The notes beneath the pieces are model-generated. The model saw nothing but the letters and a program-made list of their open reading frames with translations. It did not search any database and was not told the origin of the DNA. Shown one piece after another: positions 34,346 through 45,559 of a stretch of 64,000 bases of DNA. Location of the stretch: assembly GCA_026119855.1 (NCBI GenBank), contig JAOWBW010000360.1:620001-684000 (forward strand), given 5' to 3'. The position numbers were made by a program, and so were the translations under genes. Position 1 is the stretch's first letter, and every line of letters starts with the position of its first letter. The stretch comes from Campanula takesimana. Taxonomy: Eukaryota > Streptophyta > Magnoliopsida > Asterales > Campanulaceae.

Positions 34346-34534
34346 ACCTAACGGATTATGCCACCCCCTCTATCAACAAAATCCGCTCACACAGGGAGCG
34401 CACCACTCTCTCTCTCGCAATTTCAAATTCCTGCTTTCATCGAGTCTTTGCTTTTTCTTGGTGATGTCCTCGGCGGGTGTTTTTTAACTTTCGTCGACGC
34501 ATTTTGCTTTGCAATCTACGTCGCCGAGGGGTTC
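34346..34534 (+). other. Conserved 3' end of element A with polypurine tract
   Basis: No gene. The stretch with CTCACACAGGGAGCGCACC and the final GCCGAGGGGTTC before the LTR have clear counterparts in H (53187-53340, inverted). The last bases serve as polypurine tract. The conservation contrasts with the variable repeats next to it. Confidence 0.65.
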
Positions 34535-35548
34535 TGTAGACACCCCGCCTTGGACCGCTCACCCCGATTGCACATTTGATCTTGTGTTTCTCCCCATTTT
34601 AAGTGTTTCTCGTTAGTTTCTGTCACTTCCGTTAAGTTCCTGACTGACTTCGTTAAGTCCAGGGACTAAACTGAATAACAGGGCCGACTTTCTAGTCCAT
34701 TCTGTCAAAATTGCCTTCTCTGAGTCGCGCGCCTCCGACAGGAGGAGCCAGGCGCGCGCGCCTCCCGCCCTCAAAGCAGGAAGCGCGCGCCTCTGGGCGT
34801 CAGTTACAGATTTCTGGCCAAGATTCTCTCCCTTGCTCAATTTACCGGATTTTGCCCGGGAAGGATTTCTTGGTGATTGAGTTTTGGCACCAAAAACACC
34901 TCTCTTTCACCTATAAAAACCTCTCTTTACCTCCATTTTCAAGGACCGAAAAACCTTAGACCTTGGACCTTGGATCTTTTACTCAAAAATCTTACATTTT
35001 CAACAAAGAAGCCAAATTTCTTACCTTCAAGGCATTTCCAAAGGCATTCATCAAGAAGTGTTTGAAGTCTCTCGAAGACTAGGTAAAAACCATTTCCTTC
35101 CTCTTCTCGACTTCATCTCTTTTCTCTTTCCTTTTGTTTTATCAAAGTGCAATCACCCAAATCATTTTGGGACATGACTCTAATGATCACCTCATCTCAT
35201 TGAGGTTGGTTAAGGAGTTATCTCCTACATTCCAAACTCTATTTTAAAACCCCTTTTACGATTTAAAGAAGAAGAAGAAGAACGTTTATCATTCATGTAG
35301 ATTTTGATCAAGCAAGACCAACTTTAGTTGGGTGAGATGGGTGTTTCGGTACTTCCCATCTCGTAATCTAACCCCCGAACCTCAAAATAAAGAATCTATG
35401 TTTTCGTAATCAAACTTAGGCTATTATCAATAGGTTTTTCTTATGTTCCTCAAAACATAGGTGGCGACTCTAAACAATCTAAAACAAGTTAGACATCCTA
35501 GGATAATTCACCGCTCTAGCCAAGTTGTGGTTTCCCGGGGTATCTACA
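34535..35548 (+). repeat. 3' LTR of element A
   Basis: 1,014 bp, the same length as the 5' copy, with few differences visible by eye. TATA box is at 34912-34919 and the triple GC-word module near 34725-34795. It is followed by target duplication CCAGC (35549-35553). Confidence 0.95.
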
Positions 35549-35718
35549 CCAGCCACTTAGGATATTCTTATTCTCTGATCATCTTTGCTTTCAGCAGCCT
35601 GTCGACTTCTTCCTGGATAATCTGATTTCTTTCTTGAGCAAACTTTCTTCTTTTCTGCCGTACTGGTTCGAAGGAATGATCGATGTTAAGCTTGTGAGTT
35701 ATGACGTCTTTACTTATC
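35549..35718 (-). pseudogene. Element B fragment: RT N-terminal segment
   Basis: On the minus strand it reads KDVITHKLNIDHSFEPVRQK and then EEVDRLLKAKMIRE, followed by a TAA before EYPKWLA. This is the lead-in to RT whose core continues at 4922. It is bounded by the E duplication (TTATC) and the A duplication (CCAGC). Confidence 0.88.
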
Positions 35719-38109
35719 TGTCACGACCCGAAAACCCGTCTCTATTTTATTAGTAATAATTATTTAATTATTTAATTATTGCCCAATTATTTATTTAAAT
35801 TATTTATTTATTTAATAATTTATGTGCGCACTTTATGGTTCATTATAATTTATGCCTAGCATTTTATTTGGGGCATTTGTGCTGGTGTAGTATTATTTGG
35901 TTTAGTGGTTAGTGGGGAGTATTAGAGTTTGTGTAGTTAGTGGAGGAGGGGGTCTAAGTGTAAGTTTTTGAAAATAATTCATCATCTCCCTACTTCCTCT
36001 CTTCTCCCTCACCTCTCCCTCACTCTTTCACACTCAATCTCCCTGCACACTCTCTCTCTTCCATAGCAAAAGAAGGTAAGGTTTTTCCTCTCCCTTCTCT
36101 CTTCCTTTTCATAAAATCCGGGTAAGTTGCTTTTCCCCCATTTTTATGCTAGAAATGTCATTCCATGTTGATATGATGATATGTTTACTATATATTGCTT
36201 CTTGGATGATTTATGAACTTGTTTCCATTTTTTTGGTTGATTTTATGATATTTTGAATGTTGGGATTCGAATCTTGTTTTGGGTAGCTAGATGTTGTTAT
36301 TTAGGTCCATTTCAAGTTCACAAGTTGTTTTGGTCCATTATTATGCTTATTGGAAGTCTTGATTTTGAGTATTAGAGAAATGGTGATGCTTTGGGTAAGA
36401 TTAGGTTTGATTTGGTTACCTGGGTTCTTCTGCGTTTTTCTGAATTTAGGCGGTGCTCGGCCGAGCACGTCCCTTGACTCGGCCAAGCGGAGCAGACCAT
36501 AAAGTCATAATTTTGAAGCCGAGGTTGCTCAGCCGAGTCATATAGAACTGCTCGGCCGAGCACCCCTGTTTTAGGCATAAATGTTTATAACTTAAAAGTA
36601 AGCACCCGGAACAATAAGAAGTCAACCGTAAGCCTATGTAAACCATGTAAGGAGTGTGTTAGAGTTATAAAAGTGGTAAATGAGTGTTAGGTGGTTGTCA
36701 TTACCCCCTTATGACGTTTTATGGTATTTCCTACTTTGATCAAATTGTCCGTTTTTCGTTCAATCTTCCGGAGGCCATAACTTCTTCATCCGGACTTCGT
36801 TTTAGTCGAGTAAACTATCGTTTTAAAGCTCTTCTAGAGTACTACGAGATGAGGTGGTTTATTCGGTTGGGATTCAGGTTTAGATTGTGTTGAGTTTTCA
36901 GTAGGTGTTCTATAACACAAAACGTTTACGATCGGTCAGTTGTGATAAAGTTTGGGATAATTGTTTATGTGGGTTGTGGATAACTCTAGTGTTTAAAATG
37001 GTTCCTTTGTGAACAAATGTGTGTGGAATTTGACCAAGTATCGTTTTGTATTTGTTTGGACATCTTTTGATGTGTTGTTGGATTGGTGCACCTTTTTGGT
37101 GATTTATTTGAAATGGTTCCCTACTTTGGAATCATTAGTTGTTCATTTCAGCTAGTATTTATTACTTGGAATTGTTTGAAAGTCCAGATGGTATTTGTGG
37201 TTGTGTTGGGTGATGCGAAATATTATAATGGCGCAAGCCAAGTCCATTATAATGTTGACCATTGTTTTGCCCCATTATTTCCCTCCTCCAGATTGGCCTT
37301 GGATGTGAGATGAGCTAGCTCCCTTCTTGGGAACAGTCTAGCTATTATAAGGGGTTGCGACTTCGTGTCGTATACTCAGTTATCGTTTGGTTACGTGGTT
37401 CCGGTACCGGGTTTCTCTTCGGCTATTATGCTACTATGAAGAGGGTTTGAGCGATTGATCGGTCGGTTCTGACAAGGGTTTTCTCTTCAGCTTTTATGCT
37501 ACTATGAAGATGTTGATTGGTTGATTGTTGGAGCTGCGCAGTGATCTTGCTTTGGTTCTGTCAGTTGGGAAACCTTGGCTAATATCCTTTGTTAAGTGTG
37601 TATTTCCGCTGCTATCTGTTAAATGATAATTGCTATGTGTTATGTGATTTATTATTGATTATTGCATCATAGCAGGTCATGTAGTTGCATTAGTAACTTA
37701 CTGAGATTTATTCTCACCCCGTTTCTTGTTTCAAATTATTTTTCCTTAACCCCCCCCCAGGACGAAAAGGATTAGGGTTCGCTGTGCGAGGAGGACGTCG
37801 AGAGGATTTGAGACTTTTGGGCAGGTGGTTATATTATTTGGTTTACATTACTCAAATGTATAACCTTTTGGGGATAGTCTTACCAAACATTGACGTCATT
37901 AAGAATTGTAATATTTTGTATTTTGGTGTAAATTTGTGGGACTTACACTAGTTGTATTATGATGTTGTTAAACTTGGATTTCCAAAACCTTGTTTTAAAT
38001 CTTTTGGGTATAAAATGGAATTTTTTTTTACCCTTGGTATTTGGTGTTTATTGTTTTAAGTCGACGTCCAGTTCGTGAGTTCCCGGCCCGCGGGGTCGGG
38101 GTCGCGACA
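35719..38109 (+). repeat. 5' LTR of element E
   Basis: 2,391 bp, from TGTCACGACCCG to GGTCGCGACA. Relative to the 3' copy it lacks about 100 bp near 36110, with CCTTTCAT-like sequence at both breakpoints, so a short-homology deletion is likely. Two of the four CTCGGCCGAG palindromes (36450-36560) carry point changes. A pyrimidine-rich CCCCCCCCCAGG tract at about 37750 resembles a splice acceptor. Confidence 0.92.
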
Positions 38110-38129
38110 GTTGGTATCAGAGCTATGGC
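38110..38129 (+). other. primer binding site, initiator-Met type (element E)
   Basis: TTGGTATCAGAGCTATGG directly after the LTR, an exact Met primer match. Confidence 0.9.
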
Positions 38130-38229
38130 TTAGCTCTAAGTATAAGTATAGGTGGACTAGAATGACCTAGGAGGGTAGTTGTGTTCGGAGTGAGTAACGG
38201 TTGATGTTTTATGCAGATAATTATTCACA

Positions 38230-39285
38230 ATGGCTAGAAGGAGAACGGGTGAAAGTTCTAGTGGGGCTCAAAATCAAAATGATCTACGGGAAGAGAACCA
38301 GGCAATGTTTCGAGGAATGTTTGAGGCGGCCGTGAAGGCCATTCATGACCAAGGGCCGAGGGAGGAGCATGTGGCACCTCCGCGATATGGGTTGGAACAA
38401 TTTCTGAAATTGAAACCAAGAGAGTTTGACGGTGAGCCTGATGTAAAGAAGGCTGAATTGTGGATTGAATCAATGGAGAAAATTTATGACGTTTTTGGTT
38501 GTTCGGACGAGGATAGAGTCCGATTCGCGGCTTATAAACTAGTTGGGGCCGCAGAACATTGGTGGAAGGCACTAAAGACCAGTTGGGATGCTACTCTTGT
38601 CCCTTATGCTTGGGAGTTATTTGTGAGGAAATTCAGGGAACACTTCATTCCTTTGGTGGATCAAAATAGAAAGGAGGTCGAGTTTCTTAGCTTGGAGCAA
38701 GGTGTGTTGACAGTAGCACAGTACTCGGCTAAGTTCACAGAATTAGCCAGGTATTGTGACTACCTTGTGCGGACCGAGGAGCAGAAAGCCATGAGATCTA
38801 TCAGGGGCTTGAAGACAGCTATTAGGACTCAACTTATAGCCCAGAGAATTCATCTTTTTCAGGATGCGGTGGACCGTGCCTACTTGATAGAGCAAGATAT
38901 CGGGGAACACAAGAGGAAGACTGAAATGGTTAACCCGAGCAAGCAAGGAGGTCAAAACAGAGCTCAACCACAGCAACATCCGGATAACAGAGGTAATACT
39001 GGAATGCAGACTCGGTTCAGAGAGCAACCTCAGGGGCAACCAATAGTGAGAAATCAAGTTGCTAATCAGGGAACACGAAATGGGAAGATCTGTAGCTATT
39101 GTCAGAGGGAAGGACACTCAGAAGACAAGTGTTGGAAGAAACAAGGAAAATGTGTGAATTGTGGTCAGTTGGGGCATTTTGTGAGAGATTGTCCTAGAGG
39201 CATATATCAACCATCCGGGAGAGACGCGGGTTCTGTGCAAGGTCAGAAGAGGGATGTTGCGGGGAACCCTAAAGGTTCAGAGTAG
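38230..39285 (+). CDS. Element E gag (intact, 351 residues)
   Basis: The ATG at 38230 gives MARRRTGESS, the start conserved in C and D. The N-terminal region is followed by the capsid domain at about residues 60-220 (AELWIESMEKIYDVFGCSDE, AAYKLVGAAEHWW, LEQGVLTVAQYSAKF). A Gln-rich basic linker and two CCHC knuckles near residues 297-325 follow (CSYCQREGHSEDKC, CVNCGQLGHFVRDC). No stop or frameshift is visible. Gag would assemble particles and bind RNA. With no pol in this element, the protein either helps mobilise its own RNA using a partner's enzymes or is a relic kept open by youth. Confidence 0.92.
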   Translation: MARRRTGESSSGAQNQNDLREENQAMFRGMFEAAVKAIHDQGPREEHVAPPRYGLEQFLKLKPREFDGEPDVKKAELWIESMEKIYDVFGCSDEDRVRFAAYKLVGAAEHWWKALKTSWDATLVPYAWELFVRKFREHFIPLVDQNRKEVEFLSLEQGVLTVAQYSAKFTELARYCDYLVRTEEQKAMRSIRGLKTAIRTQLIAQRIHLFQDAVDRAYLIEQDIGEHKRKTEMVNPSKQGGQNRAQPQQHPDNRGNTGMQTRFREQPQGQPIVRNQVANQGTRNGKICSYCQREGHSEDKCWKKQGKCVNCGQLGHFVRDCPRGIYQPSGRDAGSVQGQKRDVAGNPKGSE

Positions 39286-41085
39286 GGTATTTGGGATCAA
39301 TCAGCACTCATCAGGTAATTGAGCAACTTCAGGAGGTATTATTTTGCGTCGAGAGAGCGAGCGCGTGGATTTTAGGATCATCGCATTCTTATGTTTCTGT
39401 GCATTTAGTTGCATTTATTTCTCCTGAGTCTTTGACTTATGTGTTGTAAGTGTCGACTCCTATGGAGGAGTGTAGGATATCTGATGGGGTCTTATGCGCT
39501 CATGTTGTGCTTAAAGGTAGATATAACTTACCTGCTAAATTAATCATACTGCTATTATGAGATCTTTGATGTTATTTTGAGAAGGGAAATGTCGTGCTTG
39601 GATCGATTGTTGTAGTAAGATTGTTACATTCTCTATTCCTAATTGCCAAAAAAAAAAAAAAAAAATTCTGTTTTATGAAATCTGAGTATTTAGCTTCGGT
39701 GGGTGACAATGGGATGTCTATACCAATTGTTGGGTGTATTTATCGTTTGTAAAAATTTCTATTTTATTTCTGAATAGTACCTAGTATTTGGGGAGAACCT
39801 TGGGTTAAATTGCGTTGTTATGGTACAAGGTTGTAGTGCTAATATTTAGATCAATGTCCTTATGGCATCAGTTGGGTTATAAGAGTTGAGGATTCAAATT
39901 GAGGATTTCTGGATAGGAGATTTTTGTTTACTTGTAGTGCATCTACGTGAGCGCATCGGAATTGGATAGTATGAAGAAAAGCATGATGTGTTATGGGATA
40001 TAAGTATATTATGGAAGTTATAATCATCAATAGTGGTGAGCGCGTTAAGTTTGATAGGACTAAGCACATTTCGGGAGAGTAATAAATTTGCGACCTATAT
40101 TAAAGGCATTTTGAGTTTTAGTTAAATGGTTGTTCTATGGTTCTAAATCTTGTCTTGGTGGCATTTCTTGTTTTGGATTACAAATATGTGAAGAAAGTTG
40201 GGTATAAATACTTGGGCATATTAAAGAATACTATGATTTGGTATTGGGTCAGTTGGAATGTGACTAGCTAATGGGTTTATTATGATGGCAGTACTATTGA
40301 GCCTAAGTATCTTTAAGTTAATGAATGTATACGTGAAAGTCTAATGTGGGTCAGCTGTTGGAGATTTAGGGATTGCTAAACTTCTTTGGGGTATACAAGC
40401 GCGGATTATTAATTCAAGAAAGGGAATTAGAGGAAATCCCTTGACGATAAAAATTTGATTATTTTTCGGACTACTGAGTATTTGTAATTGTTTTAAGCTT
40501 TCAAAGATTGAAGTAATGTGATGATGGTACTATGACATGGATTTAAGTAAACATTTTGTATTAAAATTTTGGGTTTACATTGTACCTCTAGTTTAAGGTA
40601 CCATCTAAGGCGAAAGCACTATAATGGGAATCCTTGGAGGTATAGCCACTTTGGTGAATATTATGGGGATGGGAAATTTCTTTAACTTTTCATATTTTTA
40701 GAAGCTAAGTAAGCTCGAGATGGTTTAATGTTTTGAATTTCTGAGGAGAAATCCTAAGTATGCGATTTACAAATGGAAGTATCCTTGCAGTGTAATTAAG
40801 GTTATGAATAAGATAAGCTTGTAGTACCTCAAGAGTTGTGTTTGGGAGCAATTTGGATTATCCAATTTTGAATATGGATTTTAATGAGTAATTATAATAA
40901 TGATGGAAGGAAGTTCTGTGTGGGAGTTATTATGTTGTGAGCATTATTTAAGGTTACCACATGATGGTTTAGAATGGACAATTGAGAAATTCGGAAAATA
41001 GTGGAACTTTCGTATCCGTGGCTATTTGATCTTTCGGGTAAGTAACTTAAAAATTCGGGTCGAATTTTCTTTAAGGGAGAGTGAA
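39286..41085 (+). other. Non-coding interior of E with protease remnant
   Basis: Directly after gag, scraps of protease are readable (ILGSSHSYVSVHL, VSTPMEECRISDGV), broken by stops. The remaining 1.5 kb has no coding signal and aligns by eye with 23635-25010 of D. It ends in the polypurine tract. The shared non-coding interior shows D and E descend from one already deleted founder. Confidence 0.78.
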
Positions 41086-43577
41086 TGTCACGACCCGAAA
41101 ATCCGTCTCTATTTTATTAGTAATAATTAATTAATTATTTAATTATTGCCCAATTATTTATTTAAATTATTCATTTATTTAATAATTTATGTGTGCACTT
41201 TATGGTTCATTATAATTTATGCCTAGCATTTTATTTGGGGCATTTGTGCTGGTGTAGTATTATTTGGTCTTAGTGGTTAGTGGGGAGTATTAGAGTTTGT
41301 GTAGTTAGTGGAGGAGGGGGTCTAAGTGTAAGTTTTTGAAAATAATTCATCATCTCCCTACTCCCTCTCTTCTCCCTCACCTCTCCCTCACTCTTTCACA
41401 CTCAATCTCCCTGCACACTCTCTCTCTTCCATAGCAAAAGAAGGTAAGCTTTTTCCTCTCCCTTCTCTCTTCCTTTCCATCATCTTCCCCTCATTATCTC
41501 TCATATCTCTTAACATGAAACATGTTTAGATCGTCGATAGGATCGTAGGAAGCAAGGAAATTTCGAGTTCCGTCACCTTTCATAAAATCCGGGTAAGTTG
41601 CTTTTCCCCCATTTTTATGCTAGAAATGTCATTCCATGTTGATATGATGATATGTTTACTATATATTGCTTCTTGGATGATTTATGAACTTGTTTCCATT
41701 TTTTGGTTGATTTTGTGATATTTTGAATGTTGGGATTCGAATCTTGTTTTGGGTAGCTAGATGTTGTTATTTAGGTCCATTTCAAGTTCACAAGTTGTTT
41801 TGGTGCATTATTATGCTTATTGGAAGTCTTTATTTTGAGTATTAGAGAAATGGTGATGTTTTGGGTAAGATTAGGTTTGATTTGGTTACCTGGGTTCTTT
41901 TGTGTTTTTCTGAATTTAGGCGGTGCTCGGCCGAGCACGTCCCTTGACTCGGCCGAGCGGAGCAGACCAAAAAGTCATAATTTTGGAGCCGAGGTTGCTC
42001 GGCCGAGTCATATAGAACTGCTCGGCCGAGCACCCCTGTTTTAGGCATAAATGTTTATAACTTAAAAGTAAGCACCCGGAACAATAAGAAGTCAACCGTA
42101 AGCCTATGTAAACCGTGTAAGGAGTGTGTTAGAGTTATAAAAGTGGTAAATGAGTGTTAGGTGGTTGTCATTACCCCCTTATGACGTTTTATAGTATTTC
42201 CTACTTTGATCAAATTGTCCGTTTTTCGTTCAATCTTCCGGAGGCCATAACTTCTTCATCCGGACTCCGTTTTAGTCGAGTAAACTATCGTTTTAAAGCT
42301 CTTCTAGAGTAATACTATATGAGGTGGTTTATTTGGTTGGTATTCAGGTTTAGATTGTGTTGATTTTTCAGTAGGTGTTCTATAACACAAAACGTTTACG
42401 ATCGGTCCGTTGTGATAAAGTTTGGGATAATTGTTTATGTGGGTTGTGGATAACTCTAGTGTTTAAAATGGTTCCTTTGTGAACAAATGTGTGTGGAATT
42501 TGACCAAGTATCATTTTGTATTTGTTTGGACATCTTTTGATGTGTTGTTGGATTGGTGCACCTTTTTGGTGATTTATTTGAAATGGTTCCCTACTTTAGA
42601 ATCATTAGTTGTTTATTTCAGCTAGTATTTATTACTTGGCATTGTTTGAAAGTCCAGCTGGTATTTGTGGTTGTGTTGGGCGATGCGAAATATTATAATG
42701 GCGCAAGCCAAGTCCATTATATTGTTGACCATTGTTTTGCCCCATTATTTCCCTCCTCCAGATTGGCCTTGGATGTGAGATGAGCTAGCTCCCTTCTTGG
42801 GAACAATCTAGCTATTATAAGGGGTTGCGACTTCGTGTCGTATACTCAGTTATCGTTTGGTTACGTGGTTCCGGTACCGGGTTTCTCTTCGGCTATTATG
42901 CTACTATGAAGAGGGTTTGAGCGATTGATAGGTCGGTTCTGACCGGGGTTTTCTCTTCAGCTTTTATGCTACTATAAAGATGTTGATTGGTTGATTGTTG
43001 GAGCTGCGTAGTGATCTTGGTTTGGTTCTGTCAGTTGGGAAACCATGGCTAATATCCTTTGTTAAGTGTTTATTTCCGCTGCTATCTGTTAAATGATAAT
43101 TGCTATGTGTTATGTGATTTATTATTGATTATTGCATCATAGCATGTCATATAGTTGCATTAGTAACTTACTGAGATTTATTCTCACCCCGTTTCTTGTT
43201 TCAAATTGTTTTTCCTTAACCCCCCCCAGGAGGAAAAGGATTAGGGTTCGCTGTGCGAGGAGGACGTCGAGAGGATTTGAGACTTTTGGGCAGGTGGTTA
43301 TATTATTTGGTTTACATTACTCAAATGTATAACCTTTTGGGGATAGTCTTACCAAACATTGACGTCATTAAGAATTGTAATATTTTGTATTTTGGTGTAA
43401 ATTTGTGGGACTTACACTAGTTGTATTACGATGTTGTTAAACTTGGATTTCCAAAACCTTGTTTTAAATCTTTTGGGTATAAAATGGAAATTTTTTTACC
43501 TTTGGTATTTGGTGTTTATTGTTTTAAGTCGACGTCCAGTTCGCGAGTTCCCGGCCCACGGGGTCGGGGTCGCGACA
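41086..43577 (+). repeat. 3' LTR of element E
   Basis: 2,492 bp. It contains all four CTCGGCCGAG palindromes unmutated, starting at 41926, 41948, 41998 and 42021 (22-50-23). A pyrimidine tract ending CCCCCCCAGG lies near 43220. Right target duplication is TTATC. Confidence 0.93.
41926..42030 (+). repeat. Four-palindrome GC-word array in E LTR (22-50-23)
   Basis: Each word is the perfect 10-bp palindrome CTCGGCCGAG. Spacers of 12, 40 and 13 bp show no similarity to one another. The two words of a pair can base-pair as a hairpin with a 12-13 nt loop. Confidence 0.85.
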
Positions 43578-44470
43578 TTATCCCTGTAATGTCCTCATGT
43601 TTCCACGCGAAGCTCTTGACCATTTCTTTCAAGAGATTGATTAATTCTTCTTCAAAGTCTGCTGGTACGTCTTGGCCAATTAGCACTTTCAAATCTGGAT
43701 TAGAGGGATCCAAGAGTATTTCTTTCACATCATGATCCCTTGCTTCCAAGACCTGACGTGCCTTATTCTTTAATTTCTATACTTTCCGAGAGGATGACGT
43801 CGCCTTCATAGATGTCATATAGCAATCTTTTGCCGTCTGCTGGTCGCTGAAAATATTGACCACTCCCCAAGGTGTCAGCATATTTACACACTGATGGTAC
43901 GTGGACGGTACTGCCTTCATAGAGTGAATCCAAGGTCTGCCCAAGATCACATTGTAGCTGGTCGCAGAGTCTATCACACAAAATCTTTCCATAGAGTTGA
44001 CGCCTTCCACGTATACTGGGAGTCTAATATATCTTACCGTGTCCTTTGTCTCGCCACTGAAACCTACTAGTACCGAAGTGTTCTTGACCACCTCCGTTAT
44101 TGGAATATTCATTTCTTTCAAGGCTGCAAGGGTGAGATTCACAGAGCTGCCCCCATCTACTAAGATCCTTCTGACTTTGCAGTTTGCTATTTAAAGGGCA
44201 ATGACCAGTGTATCATGATGTGGATCCAGCAGGTTGTCCCTGTCGTCTTCTTCGAAAGAGATGACATGTTGAGAGGTTAACTGGGAATCCTTATCTTTTC
44301 TTCTGGGCTTTTCATCCTTGGACTCGTGTGCATGTCTTTAAGCTGCATAATAAGAAGTACCACAAATATCAGAACCACCACTAATAAAATGGATTACCTT
44401 GGTTACAAGTGGAGGGGAAGGTGGTTTCTCTGGAACATGCTTTTTATTGTCTGCCTTATTCTTTCGGTGG
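43578..44470 (-). pseudogene. Element B protease and linker, broken
   Basis: On the minus strand from 44470: a charged segment (KPRRKDKD), then, after a TAA at about 44190, the protease with LVDGGSSVNLTLAALKEM and downstream VILGRPWIH. A frame break near 43770 follows, then a linker with VLIGQDVPADFEEELINLL and SFAWKHEDITGI. That last block leads straight into 35718. Element F cuts the upstream side. Confidence 0.88.
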
Positions 44471-45091
44471 TGTAGACACCCCGCCTTGGACCGCTCACCC
44501 CGATTGCACACTTTATTTTGTGTTTCTCCCTCTTTTTAAGTGTTTTCTGTTAGTTTCTGTTACTTTGGTTAAGTTCCAGACGGACTCCGTTAAGTCTCGG
44601 GACTAAACTGAATAACAGTTCTAACTTTCTAGTCCATTCTGTCAAAAATTGCTTTTTAGAGTCGTGCGCCTCCGCCTATTGAGGCCAGACGCGCGCGCCT
44701 TCCGCCGCCTAGGTGGGATGCGCGCGCTTCTGGGGTGTGTCAGTTACAGATTCTGCCCAAGAATCTCTCCCTTGCTCATTATACATGATTTTGCCCGGGA
44801 AAGATTTCTTGGAGACTCCGTTTGGCTCCAAAAACTCCCCTCTTTCAACTATAAAAACCCCTCCAATCCATCATTGGAAGGGACCTTTTTCCTCACTTCT
44901 TTTCTAGACTTTTCCTTGGGACTTCTTTTAGACATTTTTCAACTAAAAGACTTTGGACCTTAAGAAGTGTTCTCTCCAAGTATTCAACCTCTTCTTCAAG
45001 GCTTTTTAAGAGGTTCTCTTTGAAGGATACTATAGGTAAATGTCTTAAACTTTCTTCTTCTTCTTCTTCTTCTTCTTCTTCTTCTTCTTCT

Positions 45092-45138
<47 letters not shown>

Positions 45139-45559
45139 TTCTTCTTCAATCAAATGTGCAATCACCCCAAAACCACTTGGGACATGACACCAATGGTCCT
45201 TTCATTACATTGAATTGGCCTAGGAGTCATCTCCCTACATTTTAAACTTTAAAACTCCTTTTTTATCATCATTCAAATAGGAAGAACACATTTATCTTTA
45301 AAGTGAATTATGAACAAACAAGACCGACTTTGCTCGGGCGAAATGGGTGTTTAAGTACTTCTCATTTCGTAACCTAACCCCTAAACCCCTCATCCCAAAG
45401 AATCTCTGTTTTCGTAAATCAAACTTAGGCTCATAAACATTAGGTTTTCTTACGTTCCTCAAAAACGTGGGTGGCGACTCTAAAACACAATTAGACATCC
45501 TAGGACGAGCTCACGTGCTCTAGCCTAAAGCCGCGGTCTCCACCCCCGGGGTATATACA
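44471..45559 (+). repeat. 5' LTR of element F
   Basis: 1,089 bp, TGTAGACACC to GTATATACA (the usual TCTACA has one change). TATA box is at 44850-44857. Triple GC-word module around 44666-44730 has 29-bp period. A long TTC microsatellite follows the TATA box. Confidence 0.9.
45052..45147 (+). repeat. (TTC)n microsatellite in F LTR
   Basis: About 32 TTC units with one CTC interruption. G and H carry the same repeat at the same LTR position (79 and about 71 bp), but A does not. It creates long poly-Glu and poly-Arg ORFs that are artefacts. Confidence 0.95.

Larger units (their letters stand above)
4923..35548 (+). mobile_element. Element A: Tat-lineage gypsy element with antisense DUF7745-like cargo
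   Basis: Both LTRs are 1,014 bp (4923-5936 and 34535-35548), flanked by the same 5-bp duplication CCAGC (4918-4922 and 35549-35553) inside the RT gene of B. Own sequence is 4923-16448 plus 34169-35548, with C and the nested D filling the gap. In order it holds an Arg-type primer site, leader, gag-protease, RT, RNase H and integrase. Oligo(A), twin hairpins, the antisense gene, tandem repeats and a polypurine tract follow. The pol region carries several stops, one deletion and one frameshift, so the element is not autonomous now. Confidence 0.95.
35719..43577 (+). mobile_element. Element E: gag-only non-autonomous element, intact gag
   Basis: LTRs 35719-38109 and 41086-43577, target duplication TTATC (35714-35718 and 43578-43582) inside B. 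The layout is Met-type primer site, gag, protease remnant, non-coding DNA and polypurine tract (TTTAAGGGAGAGTGAA before 41086). It is the same family as D but in the opposite orientation and with an unbroken gag. Lack of RT and integrase fits the published class of terminal-repeat retrotransposons with a gag domain (TR-GAG; name from memory). Confidence 0.93.
3751..44470 (-). mobile_element. Element B: oldest Tat-type Ty3/gypsy host, in three fragments
   Basis: Minus-strand scraps at 43578-44470 (protease and linker), 35549-35718 (start of RT) and 3751-4922 (RT core and RNase H) join into one polyprotein when A and E, with their 5-bp duplications CCAGC and TTATC, are removed. F truncates the upstream side at 44470 and copia-1 the downstream side at 3751. 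B is the platform for four independent insertions. No B LTR is visible. The lineage call rests on the RT/RNase H blocks, including NAGATYQ and YIDDMVVKS. Confidence 0.85.

Noticed and set aside
44893..45165. Poly-glutamate ORF on the minus strand, with similar poly-Glu, poly-Arg and poly-Ser ORFs at 47617-48013 and 52400-52787
   Set aside because: They are translations of the TTC/GAA microsatellite inside LTRs. Flanking codons match LTR sequence, not a gene.
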